A stretch of 33,438 nt of DNA, taken from contig AAZW01000054.1 of assembly GCA_000169995.1 (NCBI GenBank), forward strand, positions 1 through 33,438, read 5' to 3'. This document shows positions 1 through 8,454 of this stretch, in pieces. The notes below the pieces were generated by a model that saw only the letters and a program-made list of their open reading frames with translations, was not told where the DNA came from and ran no database searches. Made by a program: the position numbers and the translations under genes. Position 1 is the first letter of the stretch, and each line of letters opens with the position of its first letter. The stretch comes from Vibrionales bacterium SWAT-3 (GTDB lineage: Bacteria; Pseudomonadota; Gammaproteobacteria; Enterobacterales; Vibrionaceae).

Positions 1-36
1 TAGTAATACCAAAGCCCAGCTGTACTTAACTCGCAT
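1..36 (-). CDS. mltD: Probable MltD lytic transglycosylase, N-terminal fragment only
   Basis: A start codon at 34-36 opens a frame on the minus strand that runs off the left edge, reading MRVKYSWALVLL. A basic N-terminus followed by hydrophobic residues looks like the beginning of a signal peptide, and an AAGG-type ribosome site lies just upstream. In enterobacteria and vibrios the gene after gloB on the same strand is mltD, a murein transglycosylase carrying LysM repeats. The assignment rests on this synteny and 12 residues only, so any other exported protein is possible. Confidence 0.5.
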   Translation of the reverse strand, partial: MRVKYSWALVLL

Positions 37-106
37 GTTACAGCCTTTTTAATAAACGGTCGATGATAATACTTGCCACCCCCTATAAGTGACAAGTCTG
101 TATTTG

Positions 107-865
107 TTAAAATTCGTTCTTCCACGCACGTAAAGCGGTAAATACCGACAAAGGATCGGTCTGTTCAGTGCGATTAGATACTGATTTCACTACACTTGGT
201 TCGGTGTAACGCAAGAAAGGGTTCACAAACTTCTCTTGTCTCAAATTTGTGGGGATGGTCGACTTATTTTGTGCGCGAAGTCGGTTCACTTGGTCGCGAT
301 ATTGCTGCAAATGTTGGTTATCTGGCTCAACTGCAAGCGCGAAAGCGATATTGGCTGCTGTGTACTCATGTGCACAATAGACCTCGGTTTCTTGAGGAAG
401 CGCCGTAATCTTATTTAACGCGTCAAACATCTGTTGCGGAGTGCCTTCCATGATACGACCACAGCCCGCTGAGAACAGTACATCGCCACAAAATAGCTTT
501 GCATCACCAACGTAACCGATATGGCCCGCCGTGTGCCCACTAAGCCCAAGTACTAAGAATGCTTCGCCGAATAGCTCCAGTTGGTCTCCATCATCCACTG
601 GGTGTGTCAATGTTGGGATAGGCTCATTCTTAGGGCCTACAACATCAACACCTGGAAATTGTCTAACTAACTCTGGAACGCCACCAATGTGATCGTGGTG
701 GTGGTGCGTAATCAAGATTGCATCTAAAGTTAGCTCATGGTGTGCTAAGTACTCTAATACTGGAGCTGCATCGCCGGGGTCGACGACAGCACAACGGCGA
801 TCGCTATTTTCAATCAGCCAGATGTAATTGTCGTTAAATGCAGGTATGCTTTTGATATGTAACAT
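107..865 (-). CDS. gloB: Hydroxyacylglutathione hydrolase (glyoxalase II)
   Basis: This 252-residue metallo-beta-lactamase-fold enzyme hydrolyses S-lactoylglutathione to lactate and glutathione, the second step of methylglyoxal detoxification in the cytoplasm. The metal-binding signature THHHHDH lies at residues 53-59, the HTAGH motif begins at about 110, and the expected Asp (about 128) and His (about 166) ligands are present. The start used here, MLHIKSIPAF, matches the family; an in-frame extension up to 1033 would overlap the divergent yafS gene and has no family support. The length equals that of E. coli GloB. It diverges from yafS with 53 bp between starts and is followed by the probable mltD. 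Confidence 0.95.
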   Translation of the reverse strand: MLHIKSIPAFNDNYIWLIENSDRRCAVVDPGDAAPVLEYLAHHELTLDAILITHHHHDHIGGVPELVRQFPGVDVVGPKNEPIPTLTHPVDDGDQLELFGEAFLVLGLSGHTAGHIGYVGDAKLFCGDVLFSAGCGRIMEGTPQQMFDALNKITALPQETEVYCAHEYTAANIAFALAVEPDNQHLQQYRDQVNRLRAQNKSTIPTNLRQEKFVNPFLRYTEPSVVKSVSNRTEQTDPLSVFTALRAWKNEF

Positions 866-918
866 TATTGGTTCTCCAGTCACTTTCAGTGCGACAGAAT
901 AAGTGAGACAGATTATTG

Positions 919-1704
919 ATGAAGCCAGCACGTAGCAGAAAGAAGTTTGAGCGTCCTTACACTTGGGCACAATTGCACAATGGGGACTGGTTGAGAGAAT
1001 CAATTCAAACTCGACTCGATGAGTGGTGTCCAAAGTTATTTGGTTACCATATGCTCAAGCTCGGCGGTCTCAGCAGTGAGATTTCTAGCTGCACATGCAA
1101 CATTCAACATCAAGTAAACCTAGATATCCAGAACCCATTACATAATGTGATAGCGGATGGCTATAATTTGCCCTTTTTGGAGAAAAGTTTTGATGTTGTG
1201 GTACTGAGTCATCAATTAGATTATAGCAATGACCCACATCGGTTATTAAGAGAAGTCGACCGAGTGATGATGGACGATGGCTACATTATCATCACCGGCT
1301 TTAACCCATTCAGTGTCACAGGGCTTGCCAGTTTAATGCCTTGGCGTAAGAACAGTTTACCGTGGAGTGGGCGAATGTATACGCCAAGTCGTGTAAAAGA
1401 CTGGTTGGGCGTTCTGAACTATGAAGTGATTCATTGTGATACTTATGCATTGTTCCCGATGAGTAAGTATCAAGCGATGTGGACCTGGCTTGAAAATGCT
1501 TTGGGAGGTTGCGCCTCATTTGCTGGAAGCCAATACTTTATTGTCGCTCGCAAGCGCACCTATCCATTGAAACCTATTAAGCCACACTGGCACCTCAAAC
1601 GACGCTTCTCTCCGGTTGGTGCAAGCTTTAGAACAGATACTCGCTGCACGTTGCATTCCATTCGTGCGCTGCGCCCGCTAAAAACAGAAAAAGCCGACTC
1701 GTAG
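919..1704 (+). CDS. yafS: YafS-type class I SAM-dependent methyltransferase
   Basis: A 261-residue protein of the YafS family, placed as in E. coli between gloB and rnhA. The central part has the methyltransferase pattern: a short degenerate motif I around KLGGLSSE (about 47-54), an acidic residue ending the next strand, then VIADGYNLPF and a DVVVLSHQLDYSNDPHRLL segment typical of UbiE-like Methyltransf_11 folds, followed by DDGYIIITGFNP. The substrate is unknown. ATG at 919 is preferred over the adjoining TTG at 916. The stop codon lies inside the terminator hairpin at 1688-1714. The C-terminal 45 residues are basic and probably poorly structured. Confidence 0.85.
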   Translation: MKPARSRKKFERPYTWAQLHNGDWLRESIQTRLDEWCPKLFGYHMLKLGGLSSEISSCTCNIQHQVNLDIQNPLHNVIADGYNLPFLEKSFDVVVLSHQLDYSNDPHRLLREVDRVMMDDGYIIITGFNPFSVTGLASLMPWRKNSLPWSGRMYTPSRVKDWLGVLNYEVIHCDTYALFPMSKYQAMWTWLENALGGCASFAGSQYFIVARKRTYPLKPIKPHWHLKRRFSPVGASFRTDTRCTLHSIRALRPLKTEKADS

Positions 1705-1714
1705 TCGGCTTTTT
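1688..1714. terminator. Bidirectional rho-independent terminator, yafS/rnhA
   Basis: A perfect 12-bp stem (AAAAAGCCGACT paired with its complement) encloses the loop CGT, and the A/T flanks give a U-run on either strand. It lies between convergent yafS and rnhA, and the yafS stop codon TAG at 1702-1704 is within it. Confidence 0.9.
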
Positions 1715-1744
1715 GCTATCGGATATCTTTATCCGTTCTCAATA

Positions 1745-2209
1745 TTAGCTTGGCTGATAGCCTGTGTCTTCTTGGGTTGGGTTTTCGGCAGCGGTACGCG
1801 CCAGCTCATCACACATTTCATTCTCTCGGTGACCTGCGTGTCCTTTCACCCAACGCCAATCGACAGTGTGACGTGCTGTCTCTTTATCGAGTTTTTGCCA
1901 AAGATCAGCGTTTTTTACCGGTTTTTTGTCGGCGGTTTTCCAGTCACGCTTTTTCCAGTTATGTATCCACTGAGTGATGCCTTGACGAACGTATTGGCTG
2001 TCGGTAGTGAGAATCACAGAACACGGCTCTTTTAGGGTTTGCAGTGCAACAACAGCAGCGAGCATTTCCATGCGGTTGTTGGTCGTTAGGGTGTAGCCTT
2101 GCGCGAGCGTCTTCTCTACTTTCTTGTAGCGAAGTACGATGCCGTAGCCGCCAGGCCCTGGATTGCCTAAACAAGAACCATCAGTGAAAATTTCAACTTG
2201 TTTCGTCAT
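1745..2209 (-). CDS. rnhA: Ribonuclease HI
   Basis: This 154-residue cytoplasmic endonuclease cuts the RNA strand of RNA-DNA hybrids, removing R-loops and primers. All catalytic residues sit at the E. coli positions: D10 (in FTDGSCLGNPGPGG), E48 (in NNRMEMLA), D70 (in TTDSQYV), H124 (in KGHAGH) and D134. The basic handle region WIHNWKKRDWKTADKKPVKN at about 81-100 is present. It is transcribed divergently from dnaQ with 56 bp between the two starts, the same arrangement as in E. coli, where the promoters overlap. Confidence 0.97.
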   Translation of the reverse strand: MTKQVEIFTDGSCLGNPGPGGYGIVLRYKKVEKTLAQGYTLTTNNRMEMLAAVVALQTLKEPCSVILTTDSQYVRQGITQWIHNWKKRDWKTADKKPVKNADLWQKLDKETARHTVDWRWVKGHAGHRENEMCDELARTAAENPTQEDTGYQPS

Positions 2210-2265
2210 GATTTGATACTATTACCTCAAGCACATTATCGGCATAGTCTGACACAGTTATCCTT

Positions 2266-3033
2266 ATGAATACCAGTAGCACTCCAGAACAAACCGCGAA
2301 CGAAAAAAACAGTTCGAATGAAAACAAGCGTATCGTCGTACTCGATACCGAAACAACCGGTATGAATACCGAAGGTGGTCCTCACTACATGGGTCACCGC
2401 ATCGTTGAGATCGGTGCCGTAGAGATCATCAACCGTAAGTTAACTGGACGCCACTTCCACGTTTACATCAAGCCAGATCGTGCGATTCAAGAAGAGGCGA
2501 TTGGCGTTCACGGTATCACTGATGAATTCTTGGTTGATAAGCCGGAATATCAAGACATCCACAAAGAGTTTCTCGACTTCATCAAAGGCGCTGAGCTGGT
2601 GGCTCACAACGCGCCCTTCGATACCGGCTTCATGGACTACGAGTTTGAGAAACTGGACCCTACTATCGGTAAGACAGACGATTACTGTAAAGTTACCGAT
2701 ACCCTGGACATGGCGAAAAAGATATTCCCGGGTAAAAGAAACAACCTAGATATCTTATGTGAACGTTATGGCATCGATAACTCGCACCGTACCCTTCACG
2801 GCGCTTTGCTCGATGCGGAGATCCTAGCCGACGTCTACCTATTGATGACGGGTGGACAAACGTCACTGCAATTTAATGCTGGTCAGCAAGAAGGCGGCGT
2901 AGAAAGTATTCGAAGAGTAGAAAGTGGACGAAAATCCCTAAAGGTTTTACGAGCAACGGCCGATGAAGTAGAAGCGCATCAAAGTCGTTTAGATCTCGTC
3001 GAGAAAAGCGGAAGCTGCCTCTGGCGTCAGTAG
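2266..3033 (+). CDS. dnaQ: DNA polymerase III epsilon subunit (3'-5' proofreading exonuclease)
   Basis: The proofreading subunit of the replicative polymerase core, 255 residues. The DEDDh active site is complete: D27 and E29 in LDTETTG (Exo I), D119 in HNAPFD (Exo II), and H178 and D183 in HGALLDAE (Exo III). After the exonuclease domain comes QTSLQF at about 198-203, which fits the sliding-clamp binding motif (QTSMAF in E. coli), then a Q-rich linker and the C-terminal segment that binds the alpha subunit. The N-terminus is about 13 residues longer than in E. coli and polar. It diverges from rnhA and is followed after 9 bp by the TIGR03503 gene, suggesting co-transcription. Confidence 0.96.
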   Translation: MNTSSTPEQTANEKNSSNENKRIVVLDTETTGMNTEGGPHYMGHRIVEIGAVEIINRKLTGRHFHVYIKPDRAIQEEAIGVHGITDEFLVDKPEYQDIHKEFLDFIKGAELVAHNAPFDTGFMDYEFEKLDPTIGKTDDYCKVTDTLDMAKKIFPGKRNNLDILCERYGIDNSHRTLHGALLDAEILADVYLLMTGGQTSLQFNAGQQEGGVESIRRVESGRKSLKVLRATADEVEAHQSRLDLVEKSGSCLWRQ

Positions 3034-4090
3034 GGAGAAAGTATGTTAAGGGTATTGGCTACCGGTTGTTTATTGCTGTTAAGCTTTAGCTTGCACGCGG
3101 CAACAGAATCCGTAATGAGTTTATTGGACAACCGATTCCGAGTTGATCCCAGCATAGAACAAATTACCTTTATAATTTATCGAGCCGATAACTCTAAACC
3201 TGTCGTTTTGGTTCGTCCTGACGGCAAGAAATACTACTCTTGGCGTAACGCTGACAATGTCCGTTGGTATGAAGAATCCTCAATGGACATTGTCTCTATT
3301 GATAAGCCGATGCCTGGCCCATGGCAAGCGGTAGGCAAAGTCTCTCCTAAGAATAATATCAAGCTACTGTCTCATCTTGTTTTGGATGCGAATGAATTTC
3401 CAGACAAGCTGTACCAGACTGAGCGTATAAAATTCACTGCCCGTCTCACTTCTGATGGTAAGCCCTTGGTGCTGCGTGATTTCCTTGATCGTGTGAAGCT
3501 CAAGGTGACGTTTACTAAATTTGTCGAAAACGAAGAATCTTTAGTGAGAGAAGCGCGCCCAGTCCCAGTTGTGATGGGTGAATTTGCTGACGATGGCGTT
3601 GATCTTGATGAAAAAGCAGGGGACGGCGTCTTCACTGTATCTTTACCTATTGATATAGAGCCGGGCAAATACCGCGCGCGCATCACTTCTGGCAATGGCG
3701 TGTTTTTACGAGCGCAAGAACAAGAAGTTTTGGTTTATCCAACACCTATCACCACCACCTTTATCCAGTCTCGCAAAGATGGCTTACCTCATACTATCGT
3801 GGTCTCTGGCGAGCAGGGTATGATAGAGCCGAGTTCCTTAGCGGTGCACGTTGAGCATAAAGCACCAGATGAATACGTGATGTATAAGCAAGGGCAAGCG
3901 GATGTTGATGCGATGAAGGTGCCTTTGGAGATCCCTTATAATGGTGAACTTGGGATTTATAACTGGTCTGGAATGGTTTATGCCACCGATGCTTCTAGCC
4001 AGCGACCATTGACGTTCCCTATTTCCGAGCACTCTTACAGTGTGGTTCAAGATATTGATTTAGCGGAATCCCGCCGCCTGCAAGAAGAAG

Positions 4091-4100
4091 CGTTAGCCGA
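4091..4100. repeat. Left copy of 10-bp target-site duplication
   Basis: CGTTAGCCGA lies immediately before the left end of the insertion sequence and is repeated exactly at 5335-5344. Duplications of about 8-10 bp are what ISAs1-family elements make. Confidence 0.93.
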
Positions 4101-5334
4101 AAGGGCGGGATCGAACTTTAACCATTGAAAATAATGGATTTATTTTACAGGGAACTTTTTTAGATAATCACGATCTGATCATGAAGTAAAAAAACATGAG
4201 AAATTCGCACATGATTATCATTGAGCAACTTAAAAAAGTGAAAGATACCCGTTCGCACATCAATCAAGTTTATCCTGTTATGGAAGTCGCTTTCGTGGTC
4301 ATAACAGCCATGATTTGTGGTCAAAATAAATGGACAGAGATTAAGGATTTCGGTGAAGGAAATATCGAGTGGTTACGTGAGTATTTCCCCTACGAAAATG
4401 GTCTTCCCACTCGACATAATATAGCTGCGATCATGAGATCCGTTGTGCCAGAGACGCTATTGGAAGCTATGGTGGGCTGGGTCAATTTGCACAGAGAGAA
4501 GCATGCACAGCCTATAATCAGTGTTGATGGGAAGGTTCTAAAAGGGGCAAAAGCAAGCAAACAACAGCACCCCCTCTATATGGTTTCGGCATTTGATGTA
4601 GACGAGGGTTTGACTCTCACACACCAACCTTGTGACGGCAAAGGTATGGAGCTGCTAGCAATAAGAAACATGCTAGACGCTTTAGATATCAAAGGATGTT
4701 TATTAACTGCTGATGCCCTGCATTGTCAGGTTGAAACACTGAATAAAGTAGTTGATAAAGGTGGAGATATCCTAGTACAAGTTAAACTGAATCAACCAAG
4801 TTTATTAGCAGAAATTGATGTGCAATTCCAAGACTATTGGGCTTTGCCTGAAGATAAACAGGAATCATACATCACGGAAGAGAAAGGGCATGGTAGAAAA
4901 GAGGTTCGTGAGGTTTACGTGCTTCCTGCAGCCTTCAGCGAAGCACTCAGACAGAAGTGGTGTCTCGTAAAAAGCATTGTTGCAGTGGTAAGAGATAGGA
5001 GTGTCAAAGGGAAAGGAAGTTATGAAACCTCGTACTATATTTGCACAGACCATTTATCTTTAGAGTTAGCCTCAAAGGCAACAAGAAAGCATTGGCATAT
5101 TGAGAATCAGCAGCACTGGGCGTTGGACGTAATTTTCAAAGAAGACGAGCAGCGAATTTACGCTGGGGATTCAGCGTTGAATATGGCTTGTTGTCGTCGC
5201 TTTGTGCAGAACCTATTTAGAAAATCAGAGGGTAACTTGTCTGTACCAAGAAAGATGAACCAAGCCGCATGGAATAAAGATTACAGGGAAAAAGTTCTTT
5301 TTACATCAGATTAACAAAGTATATTCGCGCCCTT
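4101..5334 (+). mobile_element. ISAs1-family insertion sequence, 1,234 bp, apparently complete
   Basis: The element begins AAGGGCGGGATCGAACTTT and its other end, read inward, begins AAGGGCGCGAATATACTTT; these imperfect terminal inverted repeats match at 14 of 19 positions, including the first seven. It carries one full-length transposase gene and is flanked by perfect 10-bp direct repeats (4091-4100 and 5335-5344). Identical duplications and an undamaged transposase gene suggest a recent insertion. It lies in the same orientation as the gene it interrupts. I cannot name the individual IS without a database. Confidence 0.93.
4196..5314 (+). CDS. ISAs1-family DDE transposase
   Basis: A 372-residue transposase of the ISAs1 (H-repeat) family. 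The N-terminal part (IEQLKKVKDTRSHINQVYP) is the family's DUF4338/DDE_Tnp_1-associated region. The catalytic triad is visible as D111 in SVDGKVLKGAK, D173 in TADALHCQVETLNK, and E303 in HWHIENQQHWALDV, followed by FKED. No frameshift or internal stop is present, so it should be active. The start may be ATG 4196 or the in-frame ATG 4211, which gives MIIIEQLKK and fits relatives better; neither has a strong ribosome site. Downstream, 20 bp remain to the right end of the element. Confidence 0.95.
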   Translation: MRNSHMIIIEQLKKVKDTRSHINQVYPVMEVAFVVITAMICGQNKWTEIKDFGEGNIEWLREYFPYENGLPTRHNIAAIMRSVVPETLLEAMVGWVNLHREKHAQPIISVDGKVLKGAKASKQQHPLYMVSAFDVDEGLTLTHQPCDGKGMELLAIRNMLDALDIKGCLLTADALHCQVETLNKVVDKGGDILVQVKLNQPSLLAEIDVQFQDYWALPEDKQESYITEEKGHGRKEVREVYVLPAAFSEALRQKWCLVKSIVAVVRDRSVKGKGSYETSYYICTDHLSLELASKATRKHWHIENQQHWALDVIFKEDEQRIYAGDSALNMACCRRFVQNLFRKSEGNLSVPRKMNQAAWNKDYREKVLFTSD

Positions 5335-5344
5335 CGTTAGCCGA
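5335..5344. repeat. Right copy of 10-bp target-site duplication
   Basis: CGTTAGCCGA directly follows the right end of the insertion sequence and is identical to 4091-4100. After it the reading frame of the interrupted gene continues as GAG CAG AAG CGT. Confidence 0.93.
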
Positions 5345-5615
5345 GCAGAAGCGTATCGCTACTGAGATGATGATACTCAAGAAGCGAGAAGAAGACAGAC
5401 AACGCAGTATGATTATTATTGGGGTAGGTAACGTGGTTGCTATTCTGTTGGGTCTACTGATTTGGTTTGTGGTTCGTAAAGTGACTGCCAAGAAGAGAGC
5501 TCAACCAGAGATGCAACTTAAGGCTCCTAAGTAACCATCTGTATGATTGAGTTATTTTGAGAGAGCTACTCAATCTCGCACTCGGAACATGTGACAGTTC
5601 ATCATATCTAGAATA

Positions 5616-5648
5616 AAAAAACGGGACTCATAGGAGTCCCGTTTTGTT
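5616..5648. terminator. Bidirectional terminator between the TIGR03503 gene and fadE
   Basis: The stem AAAACGGGACTC paired with GAGTCCCGTTTT around the loop ATAG has A-rich and T-rich flanks, so it can stop transcription from both convergent genes. Confidence 0.9.
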
Positions 5649-5661
5649 TTTATAGCTAAAT

Positions 5662-8127
5662 CTAGGCTACGTTATCAATTGATTGGCCTGGATACTGGGG
5701 CTTTGCTGCTAGTTCCTCTGGCGAGAAGTCATCAACGTTGATAGTGTACAGTCGATGTTGCTCTGCACTTTCCAACAATGCTGCTTCTTGCTCAGTTAGA
5801 ATACCTTTCTCAAGACCTAATTGAGCGACCAAATCCAGTCGTAGGAAGGCGCGCTTTTGATGCGTCTCTTTACAGACTTTATCGAACAGAGGCTCAGCTT
5901 GAAGAATAACCTCAAGTGCTTTCTCAATCTTACCTACTGCGTTGTACTGAGTATCCGCTAAGTATTGACCACGGCCGATTCGTGAGCGTGTAGCACTCGG
6001 TGTTTGTAGGATGTGTGCGACTTGGCTATCCAGTTTGTCGTTTGGTGCACGACGGATACGGCCAAATGGCATCAACACAACGCGCAGCAGGCGGCCAACT
6101 ACAGGGTTAGGGAAGTTGGCTAGGAACTCATCAATTGCCACTTCAGTTTGACGCAAGCTGTCTTGCATACCCCAGTGTACTAGCGGTAGATCTTCTGCAT
6201 TGCTGCCTTCGCTCTCAAAGCGTTTTAGTGTTGCAGAGCCAAGGTAAAGTTGACTCAGGATATCACCTAGACGAGCAGATAGACGCTCTCTGCGTTTTAG
6301 TGAGCCGCCTAGCACTGCCATTGAGATGTCAGACAGTAGCGCTAGGTTAGCACTGTAACGGTTCAGTTGTTGGTAGTAGCGTTTTGTCTGCTTATCCGTG
6401 CTATTTGCTGGTGTTGGTGTGTCCGAACCTCGGCCATCAGTTAAACCAAACCACAAACTACGAACTAGGTTGCTTAGCGTAAAGCTAACATGGCCCGCTA
6501 ATGCTGAGTCAAACTTATCAAGAGCATCGCTGCTTTCAGAGTAAGCCGCTTCCATTTCATTAAGTACGTAAGGGTGACAACGAATTGCACCTTGACCATA
6601 GATGATCATCGAACGAGTCAGAATATTTGCACCCTCAACGGTAATCGCAATCGGAGAGCCTTGGTAGCCACGAGCTAGGAAGTTCGATGGACCTAAGCAA
6701 ATACCTTTACCACCTACGATGTCCATTGCATCGATGATGCTGCGTTGACCACGGTGCGTACAGTGATACTTAACGATTGCAGAGATAACCGAAGGTTTTT
6801 CACCAAGGTCAATACCAGCAACGGTCAGGTTACTTGCTGCATCCATGACATAAGCATTACCACCGAGGCGTGCTAGTGGCTCTTCAACCCCTTCCATGCG
6901 ACCAATTGGTTGTTTGAATTGGCGACGGATACGAGCGTAAGCGCCCGTTGCAAGTGCCGCTGTTTTGATACCACCCGTTGAGTTTGATGGCAGGGTGATA
7001 CCACGGCCAACTGACAGACATTCAACCAGCATTCTCCAACCTTGGCCTGCCATTTTCTGACCACCAATAATGAAATCAATAGGAACGAAAATATCGTCAC
7101 CTTGAGTTGGACCATTTTGGAAAGGAACGTTAAGCGGGAAGTGGCGGTTACCAATCTCCACACCTTTCAAATCGGTTGGGATAAGGGCACATGTGATGCC
7201 AAGGTCTTGTTGGTCACCCAGTAAGCCATCTGGGTCACGCAGTTTAAAGGCCAAGCCAAGTACGGTCGCAACTGGTGCGAGAGTGATGTAGCGCTTGTTC
7301 CAAGTTAGGCGCATGCCTAGAACTTCTTCACCTTGCCATTCGCCTTTACATACCACACCGTAGTCTGGGATAGAGCCAGCATCAGAGCCTGCCTCTGGGC
7401 TAGTTAGGGCAAAACAAGGGATCTCTTTACCTTCTGCCAAGCGTGGAAGGTAGTGGTTTTTTTGTTCTTCTGTACCGTAGTGTTGCAACAGCTCACCTGG
7501 GCCTAACGAGTTAGGTACACCAACCGTTGATGACAGCACGCTAGAAACGCCCGTTAGTTTTTGTAGAACCAAAGATTGAGCGTAAGCTGAGAATTCTAAA
7601 CCGCCGTATTTTTTCTTGATGATCATGGCGAAGAACTTATGGTCTTTCAGGTATTGCCACACTTCTGGCGGTAAATCTGCAAGCTCATGGGTGACTTGGT
7701 AATCATTGACCATTTCACACACCGTGTTTACCGGGCCGTCTAGGAACGCTTGTTCTGCTCCAGACAGTTTTGGATCAGCGATGTTTTGTAGCTTTTTCCA
7801 TTCAGGCTTGCCTTTAAATAGCTCAGCTTCCCACCAAACGGTGCCGGCTTCCAGTGCTTCTTTTTCTGTCTGAGACATTGCTGGTAGTACTTTCTTAAAT
7901 ACAGAAAGCGCTTTTTGGCTGATGAGAGTTTGACGAATGGCTGGCACAGCAAAAATAGCAACCGCTAATAGGTAACAAAGCCAGCCAGTAACCGCTACGT
8001 CACCGAATAGCGTTAAAGCTACCATCGTTCCAGTTAATGCGATTAATGCGCGTACCAAGCTAACTCTGTGGTAGAGACAGACACCTAAGATAGCTGTCAT
8101 GCCGAGTAGGGAGAGCAATATGTTCAT
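5662..8127 (-). CDS. fadE: FadE acyl-CoA dehydrogenase
   Basis: An 821-residue protein of the large FadE type (E. coli 814), which catalyses the first, FAD-dependent oxidation of acyl-CoA in beta-oxidation. The first 70 residues hold two hydrophobic helices (around MNILLSLLGMTAILGVCL and TMVALTLFGDVAVTGWLCYL), expected to attach it to the inner membrane. The acyl-CoA dehydrogenase core follows, with CFALTSPEAGSDAGS (FAD/substrate loop) at about 238-252 and the segment VEGANILTRSMIIYGQGAIR that carries the catalytic glutamate. A C-terminal FadE-specific extension of roughly 300 residues ends the protein. It diverges from gmhA over a 327-bp gap holding a possible FadR site (8175-8191), in line with fatty-acid control of the family. 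Confidence 0.96.
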   Translation of the reverse strand: MNILLSLLGMTAILGVCLYHRVSLVRALIALTGTMVALTLFGDVAVTGWLCYLLAVAIFAVPAIRQTLISQKALSVFKKVLPAMSQTEKEALEAGTVWWEAELFKGKPEWKKLQNIADPKLSGAEQAFLDGPVNTVCEMVNDYQVTHELADLPPEVWQYLKDHKFFAMIIKKKYGGLEFSAYAQSLVLQKLTGVSSVLSSTVGVPNSLGPGELLQHYGTEEQKNHYLPRLAEGKEIPCFALTSPEAGSDAGSIPDYGVVCKGEWQGEEVLGMRLTWNKRYITLAPVATVLGLAFKLRDPDGLLGDQQDLGITCALIPTDLKGVEIGNRHFPLNVPFQNGPTQGDDIFVPIDFIIGGQKMAGQGWRMLVECLSVGRGITLPSNSTGGIKTAALATGAYARIRRQFKQPIGRMEGVEEPLARLGGNAYVMDAASNLTVAGIDLGEKPSVISAIVKYHCTHRGQRSIIDAMDIVGGKGICLGPSNFLARGYQGSPIAITVEGANILTRSMIIYGQGAIRCHPYVLNEMEAAYSESSDALDKFDSALAGHVSFTLSNLVRSLWFGLTDGRGSDTPTPANSTDKQTKRYYQQLNRYSANLALLSDISMAVLGGSLKRRERLSARLGDILSQLYLGSATLKRFESEGSNAEDLPLVHWGMQDSLRQTEVAIDEFLANFPNPVVGRLLRVVLMPFGRIRRAPNDKLDSQVAHILQTPSATRSRIGRGQYLADTQYNAVGKIEKALEVILQAEPLFDKVCKETHQKRAFLRLDLVAQLGLEKGILTEQEAALLESAEQHRLYTINVDDFSPEELAAKPQYPGQSIDNVA

Positions 8128-8454
8128 GATCGATTTCCTTTTCAGAGATCACTTATTGTTATTAAGTTTTAGGTAAGAGGTCTAACCAGTCAAGTGTAAA
8201 CAAAATATTAAATATTTGTAAAACTCAAAGTTGGGTAAAAAGTGATCTGAGTAGAGTTAAAGTTCTAATTGTGAGAGGTTGGTGGTGATTATTTGGACGA
8301 ATCGGCAATGACTGACTAATTAAGGTGGCAATCTTTGGGCTTAAGTGTCGACACTATTTCATGTTTGTGGGTAAACTCAGGTAAAAGAGGGAAAAAACCT
8401 CAGCTCTCATGTCGCGCACGTTAAGCTGCGTCATAAAAATAAGAGATAAGCCTT
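8128..8454. other. 327-bp divergent intergenic region, fadE/gmhA
   Basis: No coding sequence is evident here. It must contain the promoters of both fadE (minus) and gmhA (plus), and a FadR-like half-site lies near the fadE end. Part of it is A/T-rich (about 8200-8235). I see no stable terminator, no RNA gene and no long repeat. Confidence 0.6.
8175..8191. promoter_or_regulatory. Possible FadR operator upstream of fadE
   Basis: AAGAGGTCTAACCAGTC contains the GGT-N3-ACC core and an ACCAG arm of the FadR consensus (ATCTGGTACGACCAGAT), but its left arm fits poorly. It lies 48-64 bp upstream of the fadE start codon. FadR represses fadE in E. coli and V. cholerae, so the position is sensible, but the match is partial. 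Confidence 0.4.

Larger units (their letters stand above)
3043..5534 (+). pseudogene. TIGR03503-type envelope protein, interrupted by an ISAs1-family element
   Basis: The gene starts 9 bp after dnaQ with a good ribosome site (AGGGAGAAAGT then ATG) and encodes a signal peptide (MLRVLATGCLLLLSFSLHAA) and a large beta-rich extracytoplasmic region. After codon 353 it is broken by the element at 4101-5334. The remaining 62 codons resume in the right frame after the second target copy and run to TAA at 5532-5534; they encode a charged linker, a membrane helix (about 375-396 of the rebuilt protein, around IIIGVGNVVAILLGLLIWF) and a basic tail. The intact protein would be 415 residues, periplasmic and anchored at its C-terminus. 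The allele present can make only a 361-residue product (3043-4128) whose last 8 residues come from the element. The family name comes from recognition of Vibrio dnaQ-adjacent proteins; its function is unknown. Confidence 0.85.

Noticed and set aside
866..1033. 56-codon upstream extension of gloB
   Set aside because: It overlaps the divergent yafS gene, adds residues with no family support, and MLHIKSIPAF at 865 gives the usual GloB length.
5345..5534. Separate small gene for the C-terminal membrane fragment after the insertion
   Set aside because: No ribosome site or convincing start codon; it is simply the cut-off 3' end of the TIGR03503-type gene.
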